Below are positions 1-7,810 of a stretch of 64,000 bases of DNA, one piece after another. The position numbers were made by a program, and so were the translations under genes. Origin of the DNA: Clostridiales bacterium (GTDB lineage Bacteria; Bacillota; Clostridia; Oscillospirales; Oscillospiraceae); assembly GCA_022774865.1 (NCBI GenBank), contig JALFLH010000013.1:1-64000 (forward strand), written 5' to 3'. Position 1 is the stretch's first letter. Each line of letters begins with the position of its first letter. The notes under the pieces were generated by a model, which did not search any database, had not been told where the DNA came from, and saw only the letters and a list, made by a program, of their open reading frames with translations.

Positions 1-807
1 ATTCCCGGCGGCGCTGACCACATACAGCCAATCGCCGGTGTAGTAGCCATAGCAGCGGACGATGGTGCCGTTGGGCATCGTTTCAATCAGACGCTTGCCA
101 GCGCTCGCGCCGCTGCGGAGGTTGAGCGTGCCGTCGGAGGAATTCACCCGGTATTTGCCCTTTTTCGCCGTGCTGAAGCTCTTTGCGCCGTCGAGCTTCA
201 CCGGGGCAGGATTTTCAGCCGGTTCCTCCTTGGCGGGCGGCTCCACCGTGCCGGATTCCAGCAGCTTCTCCACGTCCGCCCGAAAGGTGTCCATGCTCTT
301 GCCGTGCTTGGGGAACCAGTGCATCACATCGGCGTGGATGGAGGCAATGCCGCGCGTGTGCCCCTCGCTGTGGCAGATGATGTCATTCTCAGTCAAGCCG
401 TACAGCTTGCACAGATAAGCGCACAGCTCCACAGCCTCCTTGTAGACGGCAGCGAAATAGGCAGGGTCTTTCAGTCCATCTTCGCAGATTTCGAAACCAA
501 TGTGTGTACCATTTGCAGAACCACCAGCATGCCATCCGAAATGATCCCACGGGAGGGTCTGGTATGTAGCAATGGTGCCGTCGGCCAGCTTGCCAATGAA
601 ACCATGCACACAGACCTGACGATCCATAGCCTGGTTCCAGTGGTTGCCATACCGGTTCTTCCCCAGCAGGCCGTCATCCGGGGCAACGTAGCGGTTCAGC
701 CACGGATTGTTCGCCCCTGTGCTGTGAACCATGATGCCCTGTGGCTTCATCTTCCTGCCGGTTTTATAGCAGTCGTTTTCAGTGAAAATGAGTTTGTGCA
801 GATTCAA
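1..807 (-). CDS. Phage-type N-acetylmuramoyl-L-alanine amidase with SH3 domain (3' end outside window)
   Basis: Predicted endolysin that cuts the MurNAc to L-Ala bond of peptidoglycan. About 269 residues are visible and the C-terminus lies beyond the left edge. The first 170 residues carry amidase_2/PGRP hallmarks: MVHSTGANNP with a likely zinc His near residue 28, WDHFGWHAGG, GFEICEDG, and the late CHSEGHTRG segment. A Pro/Glu-rich linker near residues 195-215 leads into a bacterial SH3 repeat (YRVNSSDGTLNLRSGAS). The start is taken as the TTG at 807 because GGGAG lies about four bases upstream; the next ATG would cut into the fold. There is no signal peptide, as is usual for phage lysins. 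It is the last of four minus-strand phage-like genes. Confidence 0.85.
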   Translation of the reverse strand, partial: MNLHKLIFTENDCYKTGRKMKPQGIMVHSTGANNPWLNRYVAPDDGLLGKNRYGNHWNQAMDRQVCVHGFIGKLADGTIATYQTLPWDHFGWHAGGSANGTHIGFEICEDGLKDPAYFAAVYKEAVELCAYLCKLYGLTENDIICHSEGHTRGIASIHADVMHWFPKHGKSMDTFRADVEKLLESGTVEPPAKEEPAENPAPVKLDGAKSFSTAKKGKYRVNSSDGTLNLRSGASAGKRLIETMPNGTIVRCYGYYTGDWLYVVSAAGN

Positions 808-869
808 TTTTCTCCCTCTTTCTCAGCCTTTTCTGAATACCGTCAGCACGCGCATCCATTTCCGATATT

Positions 870-1067
870 TCAGCTCAGTCTCAGGTTTATTGGATTCGTT
901 TCGAACCACTTGTCCCAGAAGCTGTCGGGCAGCTTCACTTCCGGGACTTTGATTGTGGGAATCTTGACGCTGGGTGCCTTGATGGTGGGCGTGACGGCGT
1001 ATGCGGTGACCGCCATGCAAACGGCAATCAGAACAACCATCATAACAGCAAAAAACTTTCTCATCAT
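870..1067 (-). CDS. Small exported or membrane-anchored protein with IKxP repeats, unknown function
   Basis: A 65-residue protein with a clear N-terminal hydrophobic segment (residues 5-22, ending TAYA), which could be a signal peptide or a single membrane anchor. The mature part has a short repeated pattern: PTIKAP, SVKIP, TIKVP, EVKLP. It then ends in a Trp-rich stretch (FWDKWFETN). A strong ribosome site (AAGGAG) overlaps the stop region of the upstream tail gene, which supports translation as part of the phage-like cassette. The position between tail protein and lysin is where phages often place a holin. One hydrophobic segment would allow that, but no holin family is recognised, so the function is unknown. 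Confidence 0.6.
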   Translation of the reverse strand: MMRKFFAVMMVVLIAVCMAVTAYAVTPTIKAPSVKIPTIKVPEVKLPDSFWDKWFETNPINLRLS

Positions 1068-1079
1068 GTTTCCTTCTCC

Positions 1080-2162
1080 TTATTCATAGCCTATGGCGAA
1101 CCAGGAATACGTATCACCCTCTTTGAATGCGTATGTACCGATCGTATCTTCCCAATTGAATGTTCCGCCTTCCACATTACAGGAATTGGAAGAAATTTTT
1201 GAGGCATATTGTTTCATATAGGTGCTATAGCTGCTGCACCCGGACACGGTTCCTTTTCCCAGAATGGGAACGAACGATGCCTCAGTCAGCCCCGTGCTGT
1301 TTACACTGGCTTTATCAATGATGATTGCAACGATTTCAGAAAGTCCTGTGTCAAAAGATGGTGTTGTTGTGCTGCCCGACTTTGATACCAGGCTTCCGCC
1401 CCCAGAACTTCCCTCATGGCTGCCGGTAACGCCAAAAATCGAAACACCGCTTCTAATATTACCGGGAATCAGGTTTGCATCGCCCTTGATCGTCTGCGCC
1501 CCGCTGAGATACTGACCGGCTGCAAGCGTCTGGTCGGCTGTACCGGGCGTGATGGTCTGGGCGGCTTTCAATGCGATGGAGCCTGTGATCTTCTGCCCGT
1601 TCGCATAAGCGGTTTTTCCGGACAGAATATCGCTTGCACCTGCGGTCGCATCGGATGTATCCAGCCCCGCGGCGCACTCATGCGTTCCGGTTACCTTCAG
1701 CCCGGCTGCTGAGGTAAAGGTCTTTCCGGAGGCAACATCCGCCGCTGCCGCATCCCCGAATTCGGCAGGGTCAACAACCTGCTCCAGCTCAGTTCCGGGA
1801 GAAACGATTTTCTTTCCATCCGCTTCCTCAATCTGCGAAGTAAAACCGATGTAAATTCCGTTCTTTCCGGGATCGGGCATATTCCCACTACTATCTGATA
1901 CAACGAGCACTTCTGCCAGGCTCGGGTCATATTTCACGATATTGGGAACCTCTTTAATAGACCCGACTATTCTTTCACCATTTACATAGGCGGTCTTTCC
2001 TTCGGCAATATCGTCCGCCGCAGCGGTCGCGTCGGAGGTATCGGTTCCGGTAGCGATATCCCTGATTTTCTGCGGCATCTGATCGAGCGTCAGCTTATCC
2101 GCGCTCCCGTCCATCTCCCGGATTGCGTCCGCGACCGCCGTCAGCTTATCAGTAAGCGCCAT
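1080..2162 (-). CDS. Repeat-containing phage tail-associated protein
   Basis: A 360-residue protein of the kind found at the distal tail end of Firmicutes prophages. Its signature is a degenerate repeat: DTSDATAAADDIAEGKTAYV near residue 42, a GDAAAADVASGKTF unit near 137 and DTSDATAGASDILSGKTAYA near 168, each followed by a short G(S/T)-ending strand (IVGSI, KVTGT, ITGSI). A Gly/Ser hinge near residue 252 precedes a roughly 100-residue C-terminal domain ending WFAIGYE, probably the trimerising or receptor-facing part. The start overlaps the end of the upstream BppU-like gene by 14 bases, so the two are likely translationally coupled. No variable-repeat or reverse-transcriptase signature was seen beside it. 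The exact host ligand cannot be deduced. Confidence 0.72.
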   Translation of the reverse strand: MALTDKLTAVADAIREMDGSADKLTLDQMPQKIRDIATGTDTSDATAAADDIAEGKTAYVNGERIVGSIKEVPNIVKYDPSLAEVLVVSDSSGNMPDPGKNGIYIGFTSQIEEADGKKIVSPGTELEQVVDPAEFGDAAAADVASGKTFTSAAGLKVTGTHECAAGLDTSDATAGASDILSGKTAYANGQKITGSIALKAAQTITPGTADQTLAAGQYLSGAQTIKGDANLIPGNIRSGVSIFGVTGSHEGSSGGGSLVSKSGSTTTPSFDTGLSEIVAIIIDKASVNSTGLTEASFVPILGKGTVSGCSSYSTYMKQYASKISSNSCNVEGGTFNWEDTIGTYAFKEGDTYSWFAIGYE

Positions 2163-2733
2163 TTTCGATCACCCCCAGCTTCGCGTCAATCAGTGCATTC
2201 ATATGGTCATCGGAGATACTGTCCGGCGCAGCCGTCTCAACCGCCTGAATTCTGCCCTGGTCATCCACCGCTTTTACCCGGAGATACGCTCCCACTTTCG
2301 CCGACTGAGGCTGTGGTACATAACACTTGATGTTGATATATTCCTGACTGTCCCCCTTGAAGGAAACCTGTGCCTGTACATTCAGCTCAATGGCAAAGGT
2401 GCTCAGTTCCGCATTGCCGCATAAAAGGCTGACCATCAGTCTGACGGTGCCTGATACCGTGCACACCTGGGGAGCGAGTCCAATGGTCAGCTCGTTGTCT
2501 TCAATTTTCCAAGCCTCTGTTCCATCCGGCATGGCGTCATAGGCGCCCCCGGTTCTGTCCGGCTTACTGTAACGGATCAGCGCATGGCAGCCATCCGGCG
2601 GCAGAAACGCCACGCCGTTTTCATACAGCCGGATGTTCAAATTCCGACTGTACTTGTCATCCTGCACGATGTCGATCCGGGGCGTGATGCCCCGCCTGAT
2701 CAGGTCCATGTTGACTTTGTGTGTGATTACCAT
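2149..2733 (-). CDS. BppU-family phage baseplate upper protein
   Basis: A 194-residue protein whose first 125 residues match the N-terminal domain of phage baseplate upper protein BppU. It begins with a lysine/aspartate-rich strand, then NLNIRLYENG, a DGCHALIRYSKPDRTGG loop, an ELTIGLAPQVCTVSGTV strand and the ELNVQAQ pattern. In siphophages this domain anchors receptor-binding or tail-fibre proteins to the baseplate. The tail end (DSISDDHMNALIDAKLGVIE) forms a short linker to the next protein. AGGAGG lies eight bases before the ATG. It is the first gene of the cassette; no portal, capsid or tape-measure genes occur upstream, which is unusual for an intact prophage. Confidence 0.75.
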   Translation of the reverse strand: MVITHKVNMDLIRRGITPRIDIVQDDKYSRNLNIRLYENGVAFLPPDGCHALIRYSKPDRTGGAYDAMPDGTEAWKIEDNELTIGLAPQVCTVSGTVRLMVSLLCGNAELSTFAIELNVQAQVSFKGDSQEYINIKCYVPQPQSAKVGAYLRVKAVDDQGRIQAVETAAPDSISDDHMNALIDAKLGVIENGAY

Positions 2734-2830
2734 TTATGCATTCCTCCTTCACCCGAAAGTTCAAAACAGTCTGGAGTTGTACACGATATGTCAACCGCCC
2801 GCTTGCAATGAAAGCAGAAAACGAAATCAA

Positions 2831-2869
2831 AAGAAAACCGCCGCAGATGGTGGCCTCCATCTGCGGCGG
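2831..2869 (-). terminator. Intrinsic terminator of the glycosyltransferase gene
   Basis: A perfect 13-bp stem (2838-2850 with 2857-2869) around a six-base loop. On the minus strand it is followed by TTTTCTTTTG. It ends transcription from the 2925-4253 gene and separates it from the phage-like genes. Confidence 0.85.
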
Positions 2870-2924
2870 AAATCAATATGATGTGCGGCAGTCCTCTTTG
2901 ATGATGGTTCCACACATTGGACGG

Positions 2925-4253
2925 TTACTTTTTTTGCTGCAGGACATCTCGAATATGGGTCTGTATTTTTTGAGCCAGTTGGTTATACTGCTCCAATTCC
3001 CCGGGCTGGAGGGATGCCAGCCGGACGGACTCATAGTCCCGCCGGGCGGTTTCCAAATCCGCCAGCACAGACTTTGCCGTCTCGGGGAAGGAGATGTCCA
3101 TTCGCCTGACCTGCTCTTTTCCACACCGGATATCCGTGATCTTCACCAGGCCGCGGCCTGTCAGCTTTTGCAGGGAAAGGGAAAACGTACTCCGGGGCAG
3201 GTTCGCGAAATCCGCCGCCTCCCGGCGGGTAGGCTGGAAATTCAACTCCCAGAGAGCCAGCAAGAGCTTCGCATCGGAAAGCGTCAGGTCGTTTTTCAGA
3301 GCGGCTGTTTCCAGATAGCGGTCCAACAGCTTTCGCTCCCGGAAAGCGTCATACAGCGCGCCCGCGCCATCCAGCACATGGGGAGAGACCTGCATCCGTT
3401 CATCTCCCAGCTTCCGGGAATTGGGAAGCACCGCCGGCGGTACAGAGCCGTCACCGGCGGAATCCAGCAGGAAGCGGTAGACCTTCAGGCGGCTCTTTTC
3501 GTATTCATCCTCGTCCAGAACCGTTTTGAAAAACCGCTGGTAGTATTCAAAGACCATCCGCTTCATTTTCACGGTCTGGCTGATGGACAGATTCTGGGAA
3601 GCCAGAGATCCCTTGGTCTTGACATAATAATAGATGGGAATCTGAATGGCGCGGAAGGTTTCCGCATAACGGATGTACTCCAGGTTGAACATGAAGTCCT
3701 CACACCAGCTGATCTCGGGATTCATCCGCAGATGGTGCGCCTCCACGATCGAACGCCGGTAGAGCTTGTTCCACAGAACGCCGTAGTAGAAGTCGGCTGG
3801 ATTTTTCATCATGTGAGCGGCGAAATTCTCGCGGGTCATCATGCCGTCATCATCAATATCGCCTTTTTGGGAGACCCGCTCCCCCACGACCCGGTAAAAG
3901 TCGGAGATGACCATGTCGCACGGAGTGCTTTCCATTGCGCGTACCAGAGAACTGGTGGCATCAGATGTGATCCAGTCATCGCTGTCCAGGAACTGAAGAT
4001 AGGTGCCCTTGGCCCGGTTCAGCGCCAGGTTCCGGCTCGCGGAGACGCCGGTATTCTCTTTGTGAAAGACCTGAACGCGGCTGTCCTTGGCTGCATATGC
4101 ATCACAGATGGCGCCGGAATTGTCCGTGCTTCCGTCATCGACCAGCAGCAGTTCAAAATCGCAATATTCCTGATTCAGAATACTGTCTATACAGCGGCCG
4201 ATGGTGCGCTCTGCGTTATAGACCGGGACGATGATACTGACGGTGGGACTCAT
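2925..4253 (-). CDS. Family 2 glycosyltransferase fused to a C-terminal MarR-like winged helix
   Basis: A 442-residue protein. The first 230 residues are a GT-A fold glycosyltransferase: SIIVPVYNAERTIGRCIDSI, LLLVDDGSTDNSG, ENTGVSASRNLAL and the metal-binding LDSDDW, with the acceptor-side WNKLYRR and CEDFMFNLEY blocks typical of wall or exopolysaccharide transferases. From about residue 300 the sequence changes to a MarR-type pattern: LTLSDAKLLLALWEL, TRREAADFANLPRSTFSLSL (recognition helix) and LQKLTGRGLVKI, followed by a long helix. The start is the second ATG because AAGGAG is then seven bases away; the first ATG would be one base away. A promoter and terminator bracket the gene as a single unit. 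The fusion is odd for a sugar transferase. Confidence 0.85.
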   Translation of the reverse strand: MSPTVSIIVPVYNAERTIGRCIDSILNQEYCDFELLLVDDGSTDNSGAICDAYAAKDSRVQVFHKENTGVSASRNLALNRAKGTYLQFLDSDDWITSDATSSLVRAMESTPCDMVISDFYRVVGERVSQKGDIDDDGMMTRENFAAHMMKNPADFYYGVLWNKLYRRSIVEAHHLRMNPEISWCEDFMFNLEYIRYAETFRAIQIPIYYYVKTKGSLASQNLSISQTVKMKRMVFEYYQRFFKTVLDEDEYEKSRLKVYRFLLDSAGDGSVPPAVLPNSRKLGDERMQVSPHVLDGAGALYDAFRERKLLDRYLETAALKNDLTLSDAKLLLALWELNFQPTRREAADFANLPRSTFSLSLQKLTGRGLVKITDIRCGKEQVRRMDISFPETAKSVLADLETARRDYESVRLASLQPGELEQYNQLAQKIQTHIRDVLQQKK

Positions 4254-4285
4254 AAACATACTCCTTTTGGGGAAATCTTTCTTTT

Positions 4286-4314
4286 ATTCTAACATAGACG
4301 AAAGCGCAGAGCAA
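4286..4314 (-). promoter_or_regulatory. Sigma-A promoter for the glycosyltransferase gene
   Basis: On the minus strand, TTGCTC (4309-4314) and TAGAAT (4286-4291) are separated by 17 bases. They lie about 33 bases before the start codon. Confidence 0.65.
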
Positions 4315-4424
4315 GATGCGGGGGATAAACCCGGTTCCTTTTTCCCCAACGGAAGACAGGCGCTGCGGAGCTTTCCATACCGGGTCGCTCCGAGTTGAGA
4401 AAACCGGGAAAACGGAGGAATATT

Positions 4425-4456
4425 GAAAGACCCGATGCGATGAAAGCGTACCGGGT
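4425..4456 (-). terminator. Probable terminator of the his operon
   Basis: Just after hisIE on the minus strand an imperfect stem (ACCCGGT with ATCGGGT, seven pairs including one wobble) is followed by CTTTC. The U-run is weak. The remainder of 4260-4477 holds only the promoter of the next gene and no convincing coding sequence. Confidence 0.4.
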
Positions 4457-4477
4457 TTGTTTTCGTGGAAGGCTGCA

Positions 4478-5125
4478 TTACACCATTTTCTCCTGCTTGA
4501 CCTTATGATCGATCACATGGCGGCTGGCCAGCTCCGCGCGTATGTCCTCCACCGAAATCCCCATCTGAACCATCAGCACCAGAACATGGTAAGCAAGATC
4601 GGCAATTTCATAGACGGTCTCGGCTCTGTCACCGGCTTTCCCGGCAATGATGACCTCCGTGCTTTCTTCGCCCACCTTCTTGAGAATCTTGTCGATGCCT
4701 TTCTGGAACAGATAAGTGGTGTAGGAGCCTTCCGGGAGTTCCGCCTTGCGGCCCAGCAGCAGCGCGTACAACCCCTCCAGTGAGAAGGGTTCCTCATCCT
4801 CCGGTTCCAGCACGGGGTTGGTAAAGCAGGAATCCGTCCCCAGATGGCAGGCGGGGCCGTCCTTCTTTACCCGCACCACCAGCGCGTCATAGTCGCAGTC
4901 GGCGGTGATGGACAGAATGTGCTGATAGTTGCCGCTGGTCTCCCCCTTCAGCCACAGGGTCTGCCGGGATCGGCTGTAAAAGCAGGTCAGCTTTTTCTCC
5001 ATGGAGATGGCCAGACTCTCCCGGTTCATATAGGCCAGCGTCAGTACCTTGCCGGTTTCCCCGTCCACCACAATGGCAGGGATCAGGCCCTTTTCGTCAA
5101 ATTTCAAGCTCTCGATATCCAGCAT
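4478..5125 (-). CDS. hisIE: Bifunctional phosphoribosyl-AMP cyclohydrolase / phosphoribosyl-ATP pyrophosphatase
   Basis: Catalyses steps 2 and 3 of histidine synthesis: pyrophosphate removal from PR-ATP and ring opening of PR-AMP. Residues 1-110 are HisI, with [18 protein letters not shown] (49-66), the metal-binding DCDYD (76-80) and [11 protein letters not shown] (91-101). Residues 115-215 are HisE, with [18 protein letters not shown] (133-150) and the Mg-binding [12 protein letters not shown] helix. The 215-residue length is usual for the fused enzyme. It is the last gene of the his operon and starts three bases after the hisF stop codon. Confidence 0.97.
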   Translation of the reverse strand: MLDIESLKFDEKGLIPAIVVDGETGKVLTLAYMNRESLAISMEKKLTCFYSRSRQTLWLKGETSGNYQHILSITADCDYDALVVRVKKDGPACHLGTDSCFTNPVLEPEDEEPFSLEGLYALLLGRKAELPEGSYTTYLFQKGIDKILKKVGEESTEVIIAGKAGDRAETVYEIADLAYHVLVLMVQMGISVEDIRAELASRHVIDHKVKQEKMV

Positions 5126-5128
5126 ATC

Positions 5129-5887
5129 TCATAACCTCACCAAAATATTGTTTTCCCGCAGCGTCCGTTTCAGTTCCGGGATGCGCACCTGCCCGAAGTG
5201 GAAAATGGAGGCCGCCAGCCCCGCGTCCACCTTGGGCAAAGTCTGAAAAAGGGTTACAAAGTCCGCCTCGCAGCCCGCGCCGCCGGAGGCGATCACCGGC
5301 ACATCCACCGCGCTGCTGACCGCATCCAGCATGGGCAGATCGAAGCCGCCCTTCACGCCGTCGGTATCAATGGAATTGAGCACCACTTCCCCGGCGCCGT
5401 TCGCCACACACCGTTTAATCCAGCCGATGGCCTCCATACCGGTGTCCTCCCGGCCGCCCTTGGCAAAAACCCGGAACTGGCCGTCCACCCGTTTCACGTC
5501 CGCCGACAGCACCACGCACTGGTCGCCATAGCGCTTGGCCGCCGCCGGAATCAGCGACGGGTTCCGGATGGCCCCGGAATTGACGCTGACCTTGTCCGCG
5601 CCGCACTTCAAAACCCGGTCAAAATCCTCCAGCGTATTGATGCCGCCGCCCACGGTCAGCGGGATAAAAATCGTCCGCGCCACCTCTGTCAGGATGTCCG
5701 TAAACAACCTGCGCCCCTCGGCGGAGGCGGTGATGTCATAGAACACCAGCTCGTCCGCGCCGTTGTCGCTGTAGTATTTCCCCAGCTCCACGGGCGAGGA
5801 CACATCCCGCAGCCCCTGAAAATTCGTACCCTTGACCACCCGGCCGTTTCGCACGTCCAGGCAGGGGATAATCCGTTTTGTAATCAT
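5129..5887 (-). CDS. hisF: Imidazole glycerol phosphate synthase, cyclase subunit
   Basis: TIM-barrel synthase that closes the imidazole ring using ammonia delivered by HisH, forming IGP and AICAR. The 252 residues begin MITKRIIPCLDVRNGRVVKG with the catalytic Asp at 11; the second catalytic Asp lies in LSADVKRVDG near residue 130. Phosphate-binding loops VGGGINTLEDF and ASGGAG are intact. Its ATG overlaps the hisA stop by four bases (ATGA), so it is translationally coupled. The pairing with hisH two genes upstream fits the HisHF heterodimer. Confidence 0.97.
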   Translation of the reverse strand: MITKRIIPCLDVRNGRVVKGTNFQGLRDVSSPVELGKYYSDNGADELVFYDITASAEGRRLFTDILTEVARTIFIPLTVGGGINTLEDFDRVLKCGADKVSVNSGAIRNPSLIPAAAKRYGDQCVVLSADVKRVDGQFRVFAKGGREDTGMEAIGWIKRCVANGAGEVVLNSIDTDGVKGGFDLPMLDAVSSAVDVPVIASGGAGCEADFVTLFQTLPKVDAGLAASIFHFGQVRIPELKRTLRENNILVRL

Positions 5888-6597
5888 TTGGCCACCTCGA
5901 TTGCCCGGCGCAGGTCAATCGCGCCGGTGTAATAGGCCTTGCCCACGATGGCGCCGTGGATTCCCATGGCCGCCAGGGCCCGCACATCCGCCAGCGAGGA
6001 TACACCCCCGGAGGCAATCAGCTCGATGCCGAAGGCTTCTGTCAGTCTCCGGTACAATTCCAGATTGGCTCCCCCCATGGCGCCGTCCCGGGAGATATCC
6101 GTGCAGATGACCGTGGCCACACCAAGCCGCTCCATCCGGGCGAAAAACGCCTCCGCCGTCACGCCGGACTGCTCCGTCCAGCCCCGGATGGCTACAAAGC
6201 CGTCCTTCAAATCCACGCCCACGGCGATTTTACTGCCGTAGCGTTCCAGTGCCTGTTCCAGAAACGCCTGATCCGTCACAGCGGCGGTGCCCAGAATCAC
6301 CCGCTGCACCCCGGCGGACAGAAAATTGGCCGCCGTTTCCAGATTGCGGATGCCGCCGCCCGCCTCCACGAAGCCGCCAAAGGCGGCAATCAGGCGGCGA
6401 ATTACATTCTGATTGGCTGGCACGCCCTTTTTTGCTCCTTCCAGATCCACCAGATGCAGATGATCCGCCCCGGCTTCCCGGAACGCCCGCGCCACCTCCT
6501 CGGGATTGTCGCTGTAGACCGTCATTTGGGCATAGTCGCCCTGATACAGCCGAACGGCTTTCCCCGCGTACAAATCGATGGCAGGATAGATGATCAT
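5884..6597 (-). CDS. hisA: ProFAR isomerase (phosphoribosylformimino-AICAR-P isomerase)
   Basis: Amadori-type isomerase converting ProFAR to PRFAR, the substrate of HisHF. The 237-residue TIM barrel starts MIIYPAIDLYAGKAVRLYQG with catalytic Asp 8. The partner Asp is in CTDISRDGAMGG, and phosphate loops are seen in EAGGGIRNLE and IASGGVSSLADV. The open frame extends further upstream, but the chosen ATG at 6597 gives the normal family length and lies five bases after the hisH stop codon. The ATGA overlap with hisF couples the two barrels. Confidence 0.96.
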   Translation of the reverse strand: MIIYPAIDLYAGKAVRLYQGDYAQMTVYSDNPEEVARAFREAGADHLHLVDLEGAKKGVPANQNVIRRLIAAFGGFVEAGGGIRNLETAANFLSAGVQRVILGTAAVTDQAFLEQALERYGSKIAVGVDLKDGFVAIRGWTEQSGVTAEAFFARMERLGVATVICTDISRDGAMGGANLELYRRLTEAFGIELIASGGVSSLADVRALAAMGIHGAIVGKAYYTGAIDLRRAIEVAK

Positions 6598-6602
6598 ATT
6601 CG

Positions 6603-7223
6603 TCACACTCCCTTCCATTCCGCAAATGCGCGCAGAATTGCAAGTCCCACCGGGCCGCTCTTTTCGGGGTGGAACTGACAGCCGAAAATGTTGCCCTGCT
6701 CCACCGCGGCGGTGATGGGGATGCCGTATTCCGCAGTCGCCGCCAGGGATTCCCCGCAGTCCGCCGCGAAATAGGAGTGGACGAAATAGACGAAATCCCC
6801 CTCGGCGGTGTCGGCAAGCAGGCGGCTGTCCGGCCTGCACCGATGCAGCCCGTTCCAGCCCATATGGGGAATCTTCAGTCCCCGGGGCAGATAATCCGCC
6901 ATGGGAACCACCCGGCCCCTCAGTAAGCCAAGGCCCTCATGCTCGCCGTATTCATAACCCTTCTCAAACAGGAGCTGCATACCAAGGCAGATGCCCAGCA
7001 GCGGCACCCCCTTCGCCGCCCGGTCGCGGACGAAATGATCCAGCCCCGTTGCACGCAACTTGTCCGCCGCGTCGCCGAAAGCGCCCACTCCGGGCAGCAC
7101 CAGCCTGTCGGCCTGGGTGAGTGCTGCCGGGTCGCCGGAGACGAAGGTCTCCGCGCCGATGGCCTCAAAGGAGGATTTCAGGGAAAACAGGTTCCCGACT
7201 CCGTAATCAATGATCCCGGTCAT
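6603..7223 (-). CDS. hisH: Imidazole glycerol phosphate synthase, glutamine amidotransferase subunit
   Basis: Class I glutaminase that supplies ammonia to HisF. The 206-residue protein has the N-terminal IDYGVGNLFSLKSSFEAIG, the oxyanion PGVGAFG loop, nucleophile Cys79 in LLGICLGMQLLFEKG, and the His185/Glu187 pair in GCQFHPEKSG, so the triad is complete. The start codon overlaps the hisB stop by four bases. Confidence 0.97.
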   Translation of the reverse strand: MTGIIDYGVGNLFSLKSSFEAIGAETFVSGDPAALTQADRLVLPGVGAFGDAADKLRATGLDHFVRDRAAKGVPLLGICLGMQLLFEKGYEYGEHEGLGLLRGRVVPMADYLPRGLKIPHMGWNGLHRCRPDSRLLADTAEGDFVYFVHSYFAADCGESLAATAEYGIPITAAVEQGNIFGCQFHPEKSGPVGLAILRAFAEWKGV

Positions 7224-7810
7224 TCCAGAACCCCCTTGGTGGAGGGTACCGCGTCCGGTGCCGACGCATCCATGGCCACCGCCGCCCGCAGCGCCCGCGC
7301 CACGGATTTATAAGCGCCCTCCGCAATGTGGTGGGAATTGGTGCCCGCCAATTTGCGGATGTGCAGGCTCATGGGGCAGCTTCGGACAAAGGCAAGGAAG
7401 AATTCCTCCACCAGCTCGGTGTCAAAGGCGCCAATTTTTTCCGTGGGGATCTCCAGTTGATATCCCAGGGAACTTCTCCCGGAGATATCCACCGCAGTCA
7501 GAATCAGCGCCTCATCCATGGGCAGCAGGAAGCTGCCGTAGCGGGTGATCCCCCGCCTGTCTCCCAGCGCCTGACTGAACGCCTTGCCCAGGCAGATCCC
7601 GATGTCCTCCACCGAGTGGTGGTCATCCACATCCGTGTCCCCGCGGCAGGTCACGGTCAGGTCGAACCGGCCATGGGCGGCGAACAGCGTCAGCATATGA
7701 TTCAGGAAGCCGCAGCCCGTCGCAATCTGGCTTTTCCCGGTGCCATCCAGATTCAGTGTCAGAGAAATGTCCGTCTCCAGCGTGGTTCGCTTGATTTGTG
7801 CCGTTCTCAT
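7220..7810 (-). CDS. hisB: Imidazoleglycerol-phosphate dehydratase
   Basis: Manganese enzyme that dehydrates IGP to imidazole acetol phosphate. The 196 residues contain both metal-binding repeats, DVDDHHSVEDIG (60-71) and TNSHHIAEGAYK near 160, plus the GFLNHML and FDLTVTCRGD motifs. This is the single-domain dehydratase: it lacks the N-terminal histidinol-phosphatase domain of the enterobacterial HisB. No other obvious histidinol phosphatase is in the operon. Four-base overlaps join it to hisC upstream and hisH downstream. Confidence 0.97.
   Translation of the reverse strand: MRTAQIKRTTLETDISLTLNLDGTGKSQIATGCGFLNHMLTLFAAHGRFDLTVTCRGDTDVDDHHSVEDIGICLGKAFSQALGDRRGITRYGSFLLPMDEALILTAVDISGRSSLGYQLEIPTEKIGAFDTELVEEFFLAFVRSCPMSLHIRKLAGTNSHHIAEGAYKSVARALRAAVAMDASAPDAVPSTKGVLE

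Noticed and set aside
1080-2162. Tail protein as a target of a diversity-generating retroelement
   Set aside because: No reverse transcriptase, template repeat or adenine-variable segment is visible in the window.
2734-2830. TTGACA in front of the BppU gene as a promoter
   Set aside because: No -10-like hexamer is found at 16-18 bases spacing.
4284-4478. 64-codon minus-strand frame between hisIE and the glycosyltransferase gene
   Set aside because: No ribosome site or recognisable motif, and it contains the glycosyltransferase promoter and the his terminator.
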